From Methylovirgula ligni (lineage in GTDB: Bacteria; Pseudomonadota; Alphaproteobacteria; Rhizobiales; Beijerinckiaceae), in assembly GCF_004135935.1 (NCBI RefSeq), contig NZ_CP025086.1, forward strand, positions 2,728,001 to 2,792,000: DNA of 64,000 bases, written 5' to 3'. Positions 53,197-61,959 of this stretch are shown one piece after another; position 1 is the first letter of the stretch; each line of letters starts with the position of its first letter. The position numbers and the translations under genes are program-made. A model generated the notes under the pieces. It saw only the letters and a list, made by a program, of their open reading frames with translations, searched no databases and had not been told where the DNA came from.

Positions 53197-53448
53197 TCAG
53201 TAACGGCAATGGCGGTAGCCGTGCCGCCAATAGCAACGATGATGGTGATACCCGAGCCCCAGCGCCCCATTCACGGTGCCGACCCCTGCGCCGATCGCGC
53301 CGCCAACGACAGCCCCCACAGGACCCGCGGCGCGGTTGCCTCTATGCGCGCCTTCCTCAGCGCCTCCGACCAAGCCCTGAGCTCGCGCCCCGACAGACAG
53401 AGACAAAAGGCCGATCAATCCGACAACGCCGATGAGATTCAATTTCAT
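53197..53448 (-). CDS. Small secreted glycine-zipper protein (83 aa)
   Basis: Signal peptide LNLIGVVGLIGLLSLSVGAR-AQ, then a glycine-zipper stretch (PVGAVVGGAIGAGVGTVNGA) and a Tyr/His/Cys-rich end (YHHHRCYWRHGYRHCRY). The ATG at 53448 has AGGAAAA upstream. Glycine-zipper proteins of this size are common envelope proteins of Hyphomicrobiales with unknown role. The His/Cys end could bind metal. Confidence 0.78.
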   Translation of the reverse strand: MKLNLIGVVGLIGLLSLSVGARAQGLVGGAEEGAHRGNRAAGPVGAVVGGAIGAGVGTVNGALGLGYHHHRCYWRHGYRHCRY

Positions 53449-53715
53449 TATTTTTCCTGGCCATGATTCTGCTCCGCCATCGCGGATGACACCTCATACC
53501 ACGACGATTGCTATGCACGCGAACTTTTATCTGCTCTTTTAATCTTCACGTGAAAATAAAAGTCCCATCGCGTCTAGTATTTTACACAACAGATACACAT
53601 GTTCGTGGTTTAGCTAAAGATGAGAAGAAGTTTTCACTGATAGCTGGTGGCGTGCTTGCGCGGTGCCAAGGGGACGTCGCCGCGCACGCGGTGAAAACGG
53701 GGAGGGGGTCAGACT
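53449..53715. other. Intergenic AT-rich patch
   Basis: Bases about 53510-53650 are strikingly AT-rich against the surroundings. A plus-strand frame at 53508-53750 crosses it but runs into the transglutaminase gene and shows no family features. It may be a promoter region or a remnant of inserted DNA. Confidence 0.4.
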
Positions 53716-54597
53716 CTACGCTCCGGCACTCGTCTGGGATGTCACGCTGACTTCCACCGACATATCCCGAAAGGCGTCGGTCATTCCGACAAAACTGCCG
53801 GCCACGGGCACGGCTTGACGAATGTCGCGCGCGACAGCAACGGGGATCAGATTGAAGCCGCCAACACCGCGGTTCGTCGGATCGAAAGTAATCCAGCCAG
53901 CACCCGGCACGTAGACTTCCACCCAGGCATGGGTCGAGCCCAGATCGCTCGACCCCTTCATATACTGATCCGGATTGTAGAGATAACCTGAGACGATCCG
54001 CGCACCGAAGCCGAGACTGCGCGTGGCCTCGGCAAAAAGAATCGCGAAGTCACGGCAGGAACCCCATCCCCTGTCCAGAGTCTGCAGAGGCGTCTGGGTG
54101 CCTTCATCGTCACGGCTCTGATAGGAGATCCACGATGAGATATTGGCATTGAGATCCTTCAGCAGCGAAAGCGTATCGGTTGGATTGCTGCGGACGAATG
54201 CCTGCGTCCATTTCTGCAATCGGCCTGTCGGATCGGCATATTGCTGGATCGCCAAGGCGCCGAGGTCGACCCAATCGCTGTCGGAATAGCGGAAGGGGTA
54301 GGAAATGGCCGAGGCGGCAATATCAAAGACGGGCCAAGCGATCGTATCGAGTTCTAGGTCCGCAACGCTCTCGATCACGAGCGTGTCGGTCATGGTTTGA
54401 AAGCTCGCAGAGGCGACGACATTGCCGAAGACATCCTGCGCCCACGTCATCTTGGCAGCAGGTGTCATTACAATATCGCTCGAAATCAGGCGCAGATCAC
54501 GGCTTTCGCGTGGACGGAGCATCAATCGGTGCGGGCCGAGGCTTACCTGCCGCCAATAGCGATAAGTGGTTTTATGACGAATTCTGAGCGTAATCAA
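53716..54597 (-). CDS. Transglutaminase-like (papain-fold) family protein
   Basis: Cytosolic protein of 293 residues with the bacterial transglutaminase N-terminal domain ([20 protein letters not shown]) and the catalytic core: Cys in [20 protein letters not shown], His in [13 protein letters not shown] and Asp in ITFDPTN. The TTG at 54597 is preceded by GGAGCTTCT; the ATG at 54633 would add residues that do not align. Such proteins may act as proteases or cross-linkers; substrate unknown. Confidence 0.88.
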   Translation of the reverse strand: MITLRIRHKTTYRYWRQVSLGPHRLMLRPRESRDLRLISSDIVMTPAAKMTWAQDVFGNVVASASFQTMTDTLVIESVADLELDTIAWPVFDIAASAISYPFRYSDSDWVDLGALAIQQYADPTGRLQKWTQAFVRSNPTDTLSLLKDLNANISSWISYQSRDDEGTQTPLQTLDRGWGSCRDFAILFAEATRSLGFGARIVSGYLYNPDQYMKGSSDLGSTHAWVEVYVPGAGWITFDPTNRGVGGFNLIPVAVARDIRQAVPVAGSFVGMTDAFRDMSVEVSVTSQTSAGA

Positions 54598-54836
54598 AGA
54601 AGCTCCAATGAGAGCCGGGTATACACTACCCAATAAAGTCGATTGACGGTCGGATGATTGCCGAGGATCAGCAGCCGTGCTGCTCCTTGATTATGGGGAG
54701 CGTGAAAAGGTTTGACGACGATAGAGATTATAATTTTAGCACGCCGGATGATGGCGGCAATGATGCGTTTCTCCATATCAGCGCCCGGTCTGAAAGTGGA
54801 AGATGCCGCCGCGCCGAATAAAGGAGAGGCTGGACC

Positions 54837-57182
54837 ATGACAAAGGGGTTGGCCGACGAAAGCGCTCCACCTAACGTCAACGGCGGCTTGACGAGCGACG
54901 AAGCGCGCCGCCGATTGCAGAAATTCGGCCCGAATGCGATGCCGGATACGAGCCTGCATCCATTGCGCATGGCGATCGAGAAATTCTGGGCGCCGGTCCC
55001 GTGGATGCTTGAGGCGGCGATCGTTCTTGAATTGGCGCTCGGCAAATATGTCGAGGCCGCGATCATCGCCCTTCTTCTGGTTTTCAATGCCGCGCTCGGA
55101 CTGTTCCAGGAGAGCCGCGCCCAGGCGACTCTCGCCGCACTGAAGTCACGGCTGGCGCTGAACGCGTCCGTCCGCCGCGACGGCGCGTGGAAGACCGTGT
55201 CCGCCACCGAGCTGGTGCCCGGCGATCTGGTCAAGCTTTCACTCGGCGGCGTGGTCGCAGCGGATGTGAAGCTTACCGGCGGGGAAATCCTCCTCGACCA
55301 ATCCATGCTCACCGGAGAATCGGTTCCTGTCGAAGCCGCAGCGGGCGTTGAGACCTATGCAGGGGCACTTGTCCGGCGTGGCGAGGCGGAGGCGGAGGTC
55401 ATCGCGACCGGCGCTCACACCAAATTCGGCCGCACCGCGGAACTTGTCCAGACTGCCCACGTGGTCAGCTCTCAGCAGAAAACAGTCCTGCGCGTCGTGC
55501 GCAACCTCGCGGCGTTCAACGGCATCGTCATCTTGATCCTGGTGGCCTATGCGTGGTCCCTCAAGATGCCGATCGCCGAGATCATTCCCCTCGTGCTGAC
55601 GGCAGTCCTCGCATCGATCCCGGTGGCGCTGCCGGCGACCTTCACCCTCGCTTCGGCGATCGGCGCGCGGGCGTTGGCAAAGCTCAACGTCCTCCCGACC
55701 CGCCTTTCCGCAGTGGATGAGGCGGCCACGATGACTGTGTTGTGCGCCGACAAGACAGGTACGCTGACCCAGAATGCGCTGGCGGTCGCCAGTGTTCGCG
55801 CAATGCCTGATTTCGATGAGGCGCATGTCCTGACTTTGGCGGCGCTCGCCAGTTCGGACGGCGGCCAGGATCCGGTCGACGAAGCGATCCGCGCCGCCGC
55901 TAGGGGCAAAGTGGTTTCCGCCGCACCGACTCTCATCACCTTCACACCGTTCGACCCGGCGACGAAAACGTCCGAGGCGACCGCAACCGATGCGACCGGA
56001 GGTCAGCTACGAATCGTGAAGGGGGCGTTTGCCGCCGTCACCGGTCTGGCGCCGCCATCGGCGCCCGCGGCAGCGGCGGCGAAGGAGCTCGAAGATAAGG
56101 GCTTCAGGGTGCTGGCGGTGGCTGCCGGACCACGGAGCGCGATGAAGCTCACGGGGCTGATCGCTCTGAGTGACCCGCCACGAGCAGACTCGGCGGCGCT
56201 CATCACCGAATTGCGCAATTTGGGTGTTCGCACCGTCATGGTTACGGGTGACGCGCCGGCAACCGCCGCCATAGTAGCGAAGGCGGTGGGACTCGATGGC
56301 GCCGTCTGTCCACCCGGGGCCATCCCCGACAGTGTCCGCCCGGAGCAATTTGCCGTCTACGCGGGTGTGCTACCGGAGGATAAGTATAAGCTGGTCAAGG
56401 CGTTCCAGAAAGGCGGCCATACGATCGGGATGTGCGGCGATGGCGCCAATGACGCGCCGGCGCTGCGTCAGGCGCAGATGGGGATCGCCGTCTCAACGGC
56501 AACAGACGTCGCCAAATCCGCCGCCGGCATGGTGCTGACCCAGCCCGGTCTTTCCGGGATCGTCGCCGCGGTCAGGGAAGGGCGCCTGACCTTCCAGCGC
56601 ATCCTTAGTTATACGTTGAACTCTATCACCAAGAAGAGCTTTCAGGCGCCCTTCCTGGTGATCGGCCTGATGATGACCGGCCATGCGATCCTCACGCCCC
56701 TGTTGATGGTCATCATCATGATCACCGGCGACTTTCTCGGCATGTCGCTGACGGCCGATAATGTGCGGCCGTCGTCCGCCCCAAATGCGTGGTGCATCGG
56801 CAACCTCACTATCGCCGGGGTCATCATGGGACTGGGCGAACTGGTTTTTTGTGTATCCGTCCTGGCCTTCGGAGCCTACCGGATGAAGCTCGGTATCGAA
56901 GGGCTGCAAACGCTGGCTTTTGTCGTCATCGTGTTCGGTAACCAGGCGACGACTTATACCAACCGCGAGCGCCGACATCTGTGGTCCTCGCGCCCGAGCA
57001 TCTGGCTGATCCTTTCCTCCGTTTCCGACCTCTTGATCGCCGCGACTTTGGCCATCGGAGGAATCGCGATGGTCGCGTTGCCGGCCCTGACAGTAATTGG
57101 TGTTCTTGCCGCTGCCATTGTCTTTGCTGTCGCCTTGGATCTGGTGAAAGTCCCGGTCTTCCGTCGCCTTGGGATTGCCTGA
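54837..57182 (+). CDS. P-type proton-efflux ATPase (type IIIA)
   Basis: Plasma-membrane H+-ATPase of 781 residues. The actuator loop has MLTGESVPVEAAAG. The phosphorylated Asp is in CADKTGTLTQNALAV, and the hinge is GMCGDGANDAPALRQAQMGI. About ten helices, with PVALPATFTLASAIGARAL in helix 4. It lacks the long autoinhibitory C-terminus of plant and yeast enzymes. AAAGGAGAGG lies before the ATG. Expected to export protons and support pH homeostasis under acid stress. The nucleotide domain is shorter than in fungal pumps. Confidence 0.93.
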   Translation: MTKGLADESAPPNVNGGLTSDEARRRLQKFGPNAMPDTSLHPLRMAIEKFWAPVPWMLEAAIVLELALGKYVEAAIIALLLVFNAALGLFQESRAQATLAALKSRLALNASVRRDGAWKTVSATELVPGDLVKLSLGGVVAADVKLTGGEILLDQSMLTGESVPVEAAAGVETYAGALVRRGEAEAEVIATGAHTKFGRTAELVQTAHVVSSQQKTVLRVVRNLAAFNGIVILILVAYAWSLKMPIAEIIPLVLTAVLASIPVALPATFTLASAIGARALAKLNVLPTRLSAVDEAATMTVLCADKTGTLTQNALAVASVRAMPDFDEAHVLTLAALASSDGGQDPVDEAIRAAARGKVVSAAPTLITFTPFDPATKTSEATATDATGGQLRIVKGAFAAVTGLAPPSAPAAAAAKELEDKGFRVLAVAAGPRSAMKLTGLIALSDPPRADSAALITELRNLGVRTVMVTGDAPATAAIVAKAVGLDGAVCPPGAIPDSVRPEQFAVYAGVLPEDKYKLVKAFQKGGHTIGMCGDGANDAPALRQAQMGIAVSTATDVAKSAAGMVLTQPGLSGIVAAVREGRLTFQRILSYTLNSITKKSFQAPFLVIGLMMTGHAILTPLLMVIIMITGDFLGMSLTADNVRPSSAPNAWCIGNLTIAGVIMGLGELVFCVSVLAFGAYRMKLGIEGLQTLAFVVIVFGNQATTYTNRERRHLWSSRPSIWLILSSVSDLLIAATLAIGGIAMVALPALTVIGVLAAAIVFAVALDLVKVPVFRRLGIA

Positions 57183-57328
57183 GATCGCGGTTCGCAACGG
57201 AAGGGAAGAGTCCGATCGTTCGACGGAGGCCAGTACCATCACCAAAGATCGGGAACCAATCTTGGGCTTATCTAGTTTCTCGAGGCGAACCCGGCGGTTT
57301 TCATCCGCTTTCGTCGGTTTCACGGCGG

Positions 57329-58453
57329 ATGGTGATGACGTCTTTGACCGAAGTGACAATCCAAACGACAGAAACCGTGGCCAAGGAATTGCCCGGTCCG
57401 ACTCGTGACGACGTTCTTCTGCCGTCCGATCTGAATACGGTGTTCCTGGCGATACTGGTTCTGTTTTCGGCACTCACCGCGGCTTATATCGCTGCCGAGG
57501 TCATTCTCCCGGTCGTCCTCGCGGTCATGCTAAAGCTCCTGCTTCAGCCTGGAATGAGATTTCTCGGACGCCTGCATATTCCTCGGTCGCTGGCCGCGCT
57601 CTTTCTCATCCTCGCGGTGTTTGCCATTATCGCCGGTATCGGCACCGCGGTGTCGAGCGCGGCTAAAAGTTGGGGGGAGCGCCTGCCGGACTCGCTTCCT
57701 CGTATCGAGGAAAGACTGCGCTTTGTGAGCGAGCCGATCGAGAAAATGCACCGGCTGCTCGCTAAGGCGGATAATATGGGACAGCCGGCCGCCGGTGGTG
57801 GATCAAACCTCGGACTGACTGAGACCTTATTCCGAGGAACCCAGCATTTCGCCAGCGGCTTGTTCGAGACAATTCTCGTCCTGTTTTTTTTGCTTATTTC
57901 CGGCGACATGTTTTTGCGACGTCTCGTCGAAATCATGCCCCGCTTCAAGGATAAGCGGCAGGTCGTGGATATTTCGCAGCAGGTGGAAGGCAATATCTCC
58001 GCATATCTTCTGACGATCACCTTTATGAACGCCCTGGTGGGCGTGGCAACGGCGGTCGTCATGTGGGGATGCGGCGTAGGCGATCCCGTTCTCTGGGGTG
58101 TAGTTGCATTCCTCCTCAACTTCGTGCCGATCATAGGCCCGATCGTTGGGATCGCGCTGTTTCTTTTCGCGGGTCTGTTGGCGATTCCAACTTTATGGCA
58201 GGCACTCTTGCCCGCCGGACTCTATTTCGCGATTCACATCCTCGAAGGCGAGACGATAACGCCGTTGCTTCTGGCGCGCCGGTTCACACTCAACCCGGTT
58301 CTCGTCGTCATTTCCCTGATTTTCTGGTTTTGGATGTGGGGCGTTCCGGGCGCCATTCTGTCGGTTCCAATGCTCGCGATCACGAAAATCATCTGCGACG
58401 AAATCAGGCCGCTCAATTCCATCGGCCATTTCCTGGAAGGCGACGCGACCTAA
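57329..58453 (+). CDS. AI-2E family transporter (YdiK/TqsA-like membrane protein)
   Basis: A 374-residue inner-membrane protein with the family layout: two to three N-terminal helices (FLAILVLFSALTAAYIAAEV), a soluble middle (residues about 120-210), then helices with ILVLFFLLISGDMFLRRLVE and NFVPIIGPIVGIALFLFAGL. The final motif MWGVPGAILSVPMLAITKII is typical. Members include exporters of autoinducer-2 and Na+/H+ antiporters, so the substrate is open. The start is the ATG at 57329 or 57335; the longer frame to 56981 overlaps the ATPase and is rejected. Confidence 0.88.
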   Translation: MVMTSLTEVTIQTTETVAKELPGPTRDDVLLPSDLNTVFLAILVLFSALTAAYIAAEVILPVVLAVMLKLLLQPGMRFLGRLHIPRSLAALFLILAVFAIIAGIGTAVSSAAKSWGERLPDSLPRIEERLRFVSEPIEKMHRLLAKADNMGQPAAGGGSNLGLTETLFRGTQHFASGLFETILVLFFLLISGDMFLRRLVEIMPRFKDKRQVVDISQQVEGNISAYLLTITFMNALVGVATAVVMWGCGVGDPVLWGVVAFLLNFVPIIGPIVGIALFLFAGLLAIPTLWQALLPAGLYFAIHILEGETITPLLLARRFTLNPVLVVISLIFWFWMWGVPGAILSVPMLAITKIICDEIRPLNSIGHFLEGDAT

Positions 58454-58502
58454 AACCGGGGCCGCGCCGCGCACTTTTGGAAGAAAGCCGACCGAGCCTG
58501 GG

Positions 58503-58673
58503 TTACACGCTTCCGCCGTGGAACGCACCAACGATCCACAGAACAATGAGCACGACGATGATGAGACCGAGGATGCCGCCCAAGCCTCTTCCGCCATAGC
58601 GGTTGTAGCCGTAGTATCCGCCGCCGCCACCGAAGATCAGGATAAGCACTACGATAATCAGAATCGTTCCCAT
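58503..58673 (-). CDS. DUF3309-like small membrane protein (56 aa)
   Basis: The ATG at 58673 follows GAGAGG with a 9-base gap. The peptide has a hydrophobic segment (GTILIIVVLILIF), a Gly/Tyr loop (GGGGGYYGYNRYGGRGLGG) and a second hydrophobic segment (ILGLIIVVLIVLWIVGAF). This layout is that of DUF3309-type stress proteins in Hyphomicrobiales. A perfect EcfG-type promoter lies about 100 bases upstream, supporting both the gene and its strand. Confidence 0.82.
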   Translation of the reverse strand: MGTILIIVVLILIFGGGGGYYGYNRYGGRGLGGILGLIIVVLIVLWIVGAFHGGSV

Positions 58674-58772
58674 TGCATGCGCCTCTCTTTATTTCGTCTC
58701 GCGGTCGCCGCAGCGAACTTTGCGTCGCCGAAACCCGCGCACATAATAAGATTACTAAAAGTACATATCGGT

Positions 58773-58797
58773 AACGGCCAAGAGAGAGCTTCGTTCC
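58773..58797 (-). promoter_or_regulatory. EcfG (sigma general stress) promoter for the DUF3309-like gene
   Basis: On the minus strand: -35 GGAAC (58797-58793), 16-base spacer, -10 CGTT (58776-58773). An exact consensus match with the same spacing as the site at 53154-53178. The leader to the ATG at 58673 would be about 95 bases. Confidence 0.75.
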
Positions 58798-58859
58798 CGG
58801 ACAGCGGCTGGTTCCCAAAAGATAGAGCTGCCGAAGCCGTGCAAGTCTCGGCGCTGCAG

Positions 58860-58945
58860 GCGAGGATCTTGATGCTGGTCAGGAGCAGCTTGCCGCGCTC
58901 GGAGAAATCGAGCAGGCGGCCGGGCGTCGCGATGAGCCCGCCGTT
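58860..58945 (-). pseudogene. Fragment of a DEAD-box RNA helicase gene
   Basis: Minus-strand translation contains GLIATPGRLLDFSERGKLLL followed by TSIKIL, matching the motif Ib region (ATPGRLLDHFERGKLLL-like) of RhlE/DeaD-type helicases. The frame then diverges before the DEAD box, and neither Walker A nor later motifs are present. It is a short remnant inside the 392-base gap between the DUF3309-like gene and the debranching-like gene. Confidence 0.7.
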
Positions 58946-59065
58946 CACATGTGAAGAATTCTGGCGCGATAAGGGGAATATTTCTTTATGCGAGGTCGAT
59001 GCCTGCACCAGTAAAGATTATCAGAGAGTGGTCACCTCGACCTCAAAATGCCCGCAGCCTGACGT

Positions 59066-61258
59066 TCATTTGACCTGAACGATGCGGGCAGGGCCGTTGC
59101 GAGACAACACGCTGACGGTCACATCAGCACCATCCCGGCACAAGCGGATATCCGCGCGCGTCTCACCGAGCTGTAAGTTGCGTATCGTCAAGTCATCGAG
59201 AAAGTCAGGCAGCCGCGGATCCGTGAAGTGAATTTCATTGCTGTCGTGCCGCAGGCTCAATCCGATACAAGCTGACAGCATCGTGAAGGGGGCTGCCGAG
59301 GCCCAAGCTTGCGGTGCGCAGGCGACCGGATAATCCGTCGGGCCGCGTCGGGGTCTGCGTCCAAAGCCGCAGAAAAGCTCGGGCAGGCGCCGTAAATCCT
59401 GATTGCTTGCGGCATCGAACATGGCGGAAAAGACCTTGGCGGCTTGCGCCTTCAGGCCGTAGCGGTCGAAGCCGGCCGCTATGAGGGCATTGTCGTGCGG
59501 CCAGATCGAACCATTGTGATAAGAAATCGGATTGTAGCGACTCTCGCCTTGGAAAATCGTGCGGATGCCCCAGCCGCTGAAGGCCTCCGGGCTGGTTAGA
59601 CTATCGGCAACCCGGGCTGCGTAGGCGAGATCGGCGATGCCCGTAAAGAGCGCGTGGCCGGCGTTGGATGATCGTACACGGCACTGTCTCTTGGCGCCGT
59701 CCAAAGCCAGGGCATAGGTGCCGATTTCTTCACACCAGAAGGCGTCATGGAACCGCTGCCGCAACGTTTCGGACTGTGCGTCCAGATTTTCCGCCAGGGC
59801 TGCGCGGCCGAGCGTTCTTGCCAAAGTGGAAGCTGCACGCTTGGCGGCATAAACATAGCCTTGCACCTCGCAGAGCGCGATCGGGCCCTGCGCCTTCGAT
59901 CCATCCGCATGAAAGATGGAATCGTCGCTGTCTTTCCAACCTTGGTTAACCAGGCCGGCCTCGCTCTCTCGGAAATATTCGACGAAACCATCCTTGTCCT
60001 TATCGCCGGACGTGTCGCACCATAGAAGGGCCGCCTCGATGTTCGGCCAGATCGTCTCGATGGTCGTCCTGTCGCCGGTTCGCTCGAAATAAAGCCCTGC
60101 CAGCATGACAAAAAGCGGGGTGGCGTCGACCGTCGTGTAGCAACGACCGAACGGCACTTCCTTGAGATTCGCCATTTCACCGTGACGGACCTCATGCAGA
60201 ATTTTGCCAGGCTCGGCTCCGGCTTCGAGATCGACATGTCGGGCCTGCGTGCCTGCAAGATAGAGAAGCACACCTTTGGCGATCATCGGATCGATCCAAA
60301 GCATCATCATCGCCGTGATAATGCCGTCGCGGCCAAAAATCGTGCTGAACCACGGAATCCCGGCATATGGATACAGGCCGGCTTCGGTCTGGCTGACAAG
60401 CGTATAGACGTCGGATGTCGCACGACACGCAATCTCGTTGAAGACAACGTTCGAACTCTCCACGGTGGCGATGTTGCGCGTAAGTGCCTTCAGACTGCGT
60501 CTTGCGCCACGATAGGCCGTCAGAAAACGCAGGGGTTCTGACGCCTCGCCGTTCCCGCAGGCGACGCTCACAAGAATTGAGCATTTCTCGCCGGGCTGCA
60601 GAGCGAAATCGAATTCTGCTTTCTTGGTGTCGAGGTATTGCGGAGCAGGGGAGAAATCGAGAATCGTATAGCGGTTTATCTTGTCCAAACCCTCATATCG
60701 AAGTTCGACGCGCTCATGGCCAACGACGCAAGCGGCGCGCGTTCCTCTTGCCTTCCGGTGCATTCCACGCACTTCGAACAAGTCACGAAAATCCGCGTCA
60801 AAGTGGATCGCAATGCGAAATCTTCTTTTTTGATGATCGTAATTAAAAAAGCCGACGCGCTCATAACATCCCGCTTCGAAAAGGAGCTTGGTTCGCTCCA
60901 TCGCGATCGCGTCGCGTGGGATGAAAATACCGGCGCCGAGGTGGATGTCTGGATTGGTCGAATCCGCGGATAGCGAGGCGTTATCGGCTTCGACGGCAGA
61001 TCCGAGAAAAAGCGGTCGCCTGCCTTCAAATCTCAGATCGAACTTGGACAGATGCCTTGTATCCCGCAAAAATAGCCCTTCCGGGCCTTCGGGACCGACG
61101 CCGATATCGCCGTAGCTGTCGAGCACAGCGAATATATCATTGTGCTTGAGCACCCGCAGAGAGGACTCAACGAGTGACGTCTTCGGTTCGATATAGTAAT
61201 CGGAGATGGGCTCGAATGAAGTCCCGATATCGTCCTCGCTGGCGAAAACCCGTTCCAT
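59066..61258 (-). CDS. Glycogen-debranching-like / amylo-alpha-1,6-glucosidase family protein
   Basis: A 730-residue cytosolic protein. The N-terminal beta domain (about 25-260) matches the bacterial glycogen-debranching N-terminal region (LKHNDIFAVLDSYGDIG, then EGLFLRDTRHLSKFDLRFEG). The (alpha/alpha)6 barrel follows, with GIPWFSTIFGRDGIITAMMM, YFRESEAGLVNQGWKDSDDS and SYHNGSIWPHDNALIAAGFD carrying probable acid residues. Such proteins are often linked with trehalose/glycogen stress metabolism in proteobacteria. Substrate specificity is not proven. No glg or tre genes are next to it in this window. Confidence 0.88.
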   Translation of the reverse strand: MERVFASEDDIGTSFEPISDYYIEPKTSLVESSLRVLKHNDIFAVLDSYGDIGVGPEGPEGLFLRDTRHLSKFDLRFEGRRPLFLGSAVEADNASLSADSTNPDIHLGAGIFIPRDAIAMERTKLLFEAGCYERVGFFNYDHQKRRFRIAIHFDADFRDLFEVRGMHRKARGTRAACVVGHERVELRYEGLDKINRYTILDFSPAPQYLDTKKAEFDFALQPGEKCSILVSVACGNGEASEPLRFLTAYRGARRSLKALTRNIATVESSNVVFNEIACRATSDVYTLVSQTEAGLYPYAGIPWFSTIFGRDGIITAMMMLWIDPMIAKGVLLYLAGTQARHVDLEAGAEPGKILHEVRHGEMANLKEVPFGRCYTTVDATPLFVMLAGLYFERTGDRTTIETIWPNIEAALLWCDTSGDKDKDGFVEYFRESEAGLVNQGWKDSDDSIFHADGSKAQGPIALCEVQGYVYAAKRAASTLARTLGRAALAENLDAQSETLRQRFHDAFWCEEIGTYALALDGAKRQCRVRSSNAGHALFTGIADLAYAARVADSLTSPEAFSGWGIRTIFQGESRYNPISYHNGSIWPHDNALIAAGFDRYGLKAQAAKVFSAMFDAASNQDLRRLPELFCGFGRRPRRGPTDYPVACAPQAWASAAPFTMLSACIGLSLRHDSNEIHFTDPRLPDFLDDLTIRNLQLGETRADIRLCRDGADVTVSVLSRNGPARIVQVK

Positions 61259-61545
61259 GATTGATCTCTCCCCTTTATGGGAGTTGTCTGTGGCCGAAAG
61301 TGGATCGGTGGTTTCGCGATAATGTTAAGGCGAAGACGGACATTTGATGGCCCGGGGTTTAATGGCATAGTTCGCCCGATTGTAGAAAAGCTTATTTCTC
61401 GCGGCCGCCTCGTTCTGCCGCCTCGCGGGTGGGGCGCTTTTTGTCTGGCTAAAGCGGGGGCTGGCCAGCGAGCAACAGCACTCCCTTAATCTATCAAAGC
61501 CTTTTGGATCGTGGAACGTTATCCCAGCAGAGAATGTTGCCGAGC

Positions 61546-61959
61546 ATGACATTCAAGAGACTTGTTCCCGTGATTCTTGTCGTCGAAGACGAGGCTTTGG
61601 TTCGCTTCGCGGCAGTTGGCATGCTCGAAGATGCCGGGTTCCGCATGATCGAAGCTGCGAACAGTGACGAAGCGCTCGAATTGCTCGCGGCGGATTCCGA
61701 CGTCCAGTTACTCTTCACTGACGTAAACACGCCGGGAACGATCAACGGTTTCGCGCTGGCCCGACAGGTGCGAGACCGCTGGCCGCAGATCGGCATCATG
61801 ATCGCTTCCGGAAAGCAGGTGCCGCAGAATGAAAAGCTACCCGCCGGCTATCGATTTGAGCAGAAGCCATACAGCCCCGCCGCGATCGTCAGGCATGCCC
61901 GGGAATTGACGTCGGGCTGGAGAGGCCCCGCTCCTGGGACGCTTCATCTGGCATTTTAG
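61546..61959 (+). CDS. Single-domain response regulator
   Basis: A receiver domain with no output domain. From the ATG at 61546: acidic pair in ILVVEDEALVR, phospho-acceptor Asp59 in LLFTDVNTPG, and conserved Lys107 in RFEQKPYSPAA. Such proteins pass phosphate or modulate a partner kinase. Earlier starts at 61534 (ATG) and 61504 (TTG) are possible. The gene overlaps the convergent kinase gene by 71 bases at their 3' ends. Receivers of this CheY-like FTDVNMPG subgroup are frequent near HWE/HisKA_2 kinases. Confidence 0.9.
   Translation: MTFKRLVPVILVVEDEALVRFAAVGMLEDAGFRMIEAANSDEALELLAADSDVQLLFTDVNTPGTINGFALARQVRDRWPQIGIMIASGKQVPQNEKLPAGYRFEQKPYSPAAIVRHARELTSGWRGPAPGTLHLAF

Noticed and set aside
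53508-53750. 80-residue plus-strand frame in the AT-rich patch
   Set aside because: No ribosome site, no family features, and its end runs into the transglutaminase gene on the other strand.
57244-57275. EcfG-like promoter before the AI-2E family gene
   Set aside because: GGAAC is present but no CGTT occurs at 16-17 bases.
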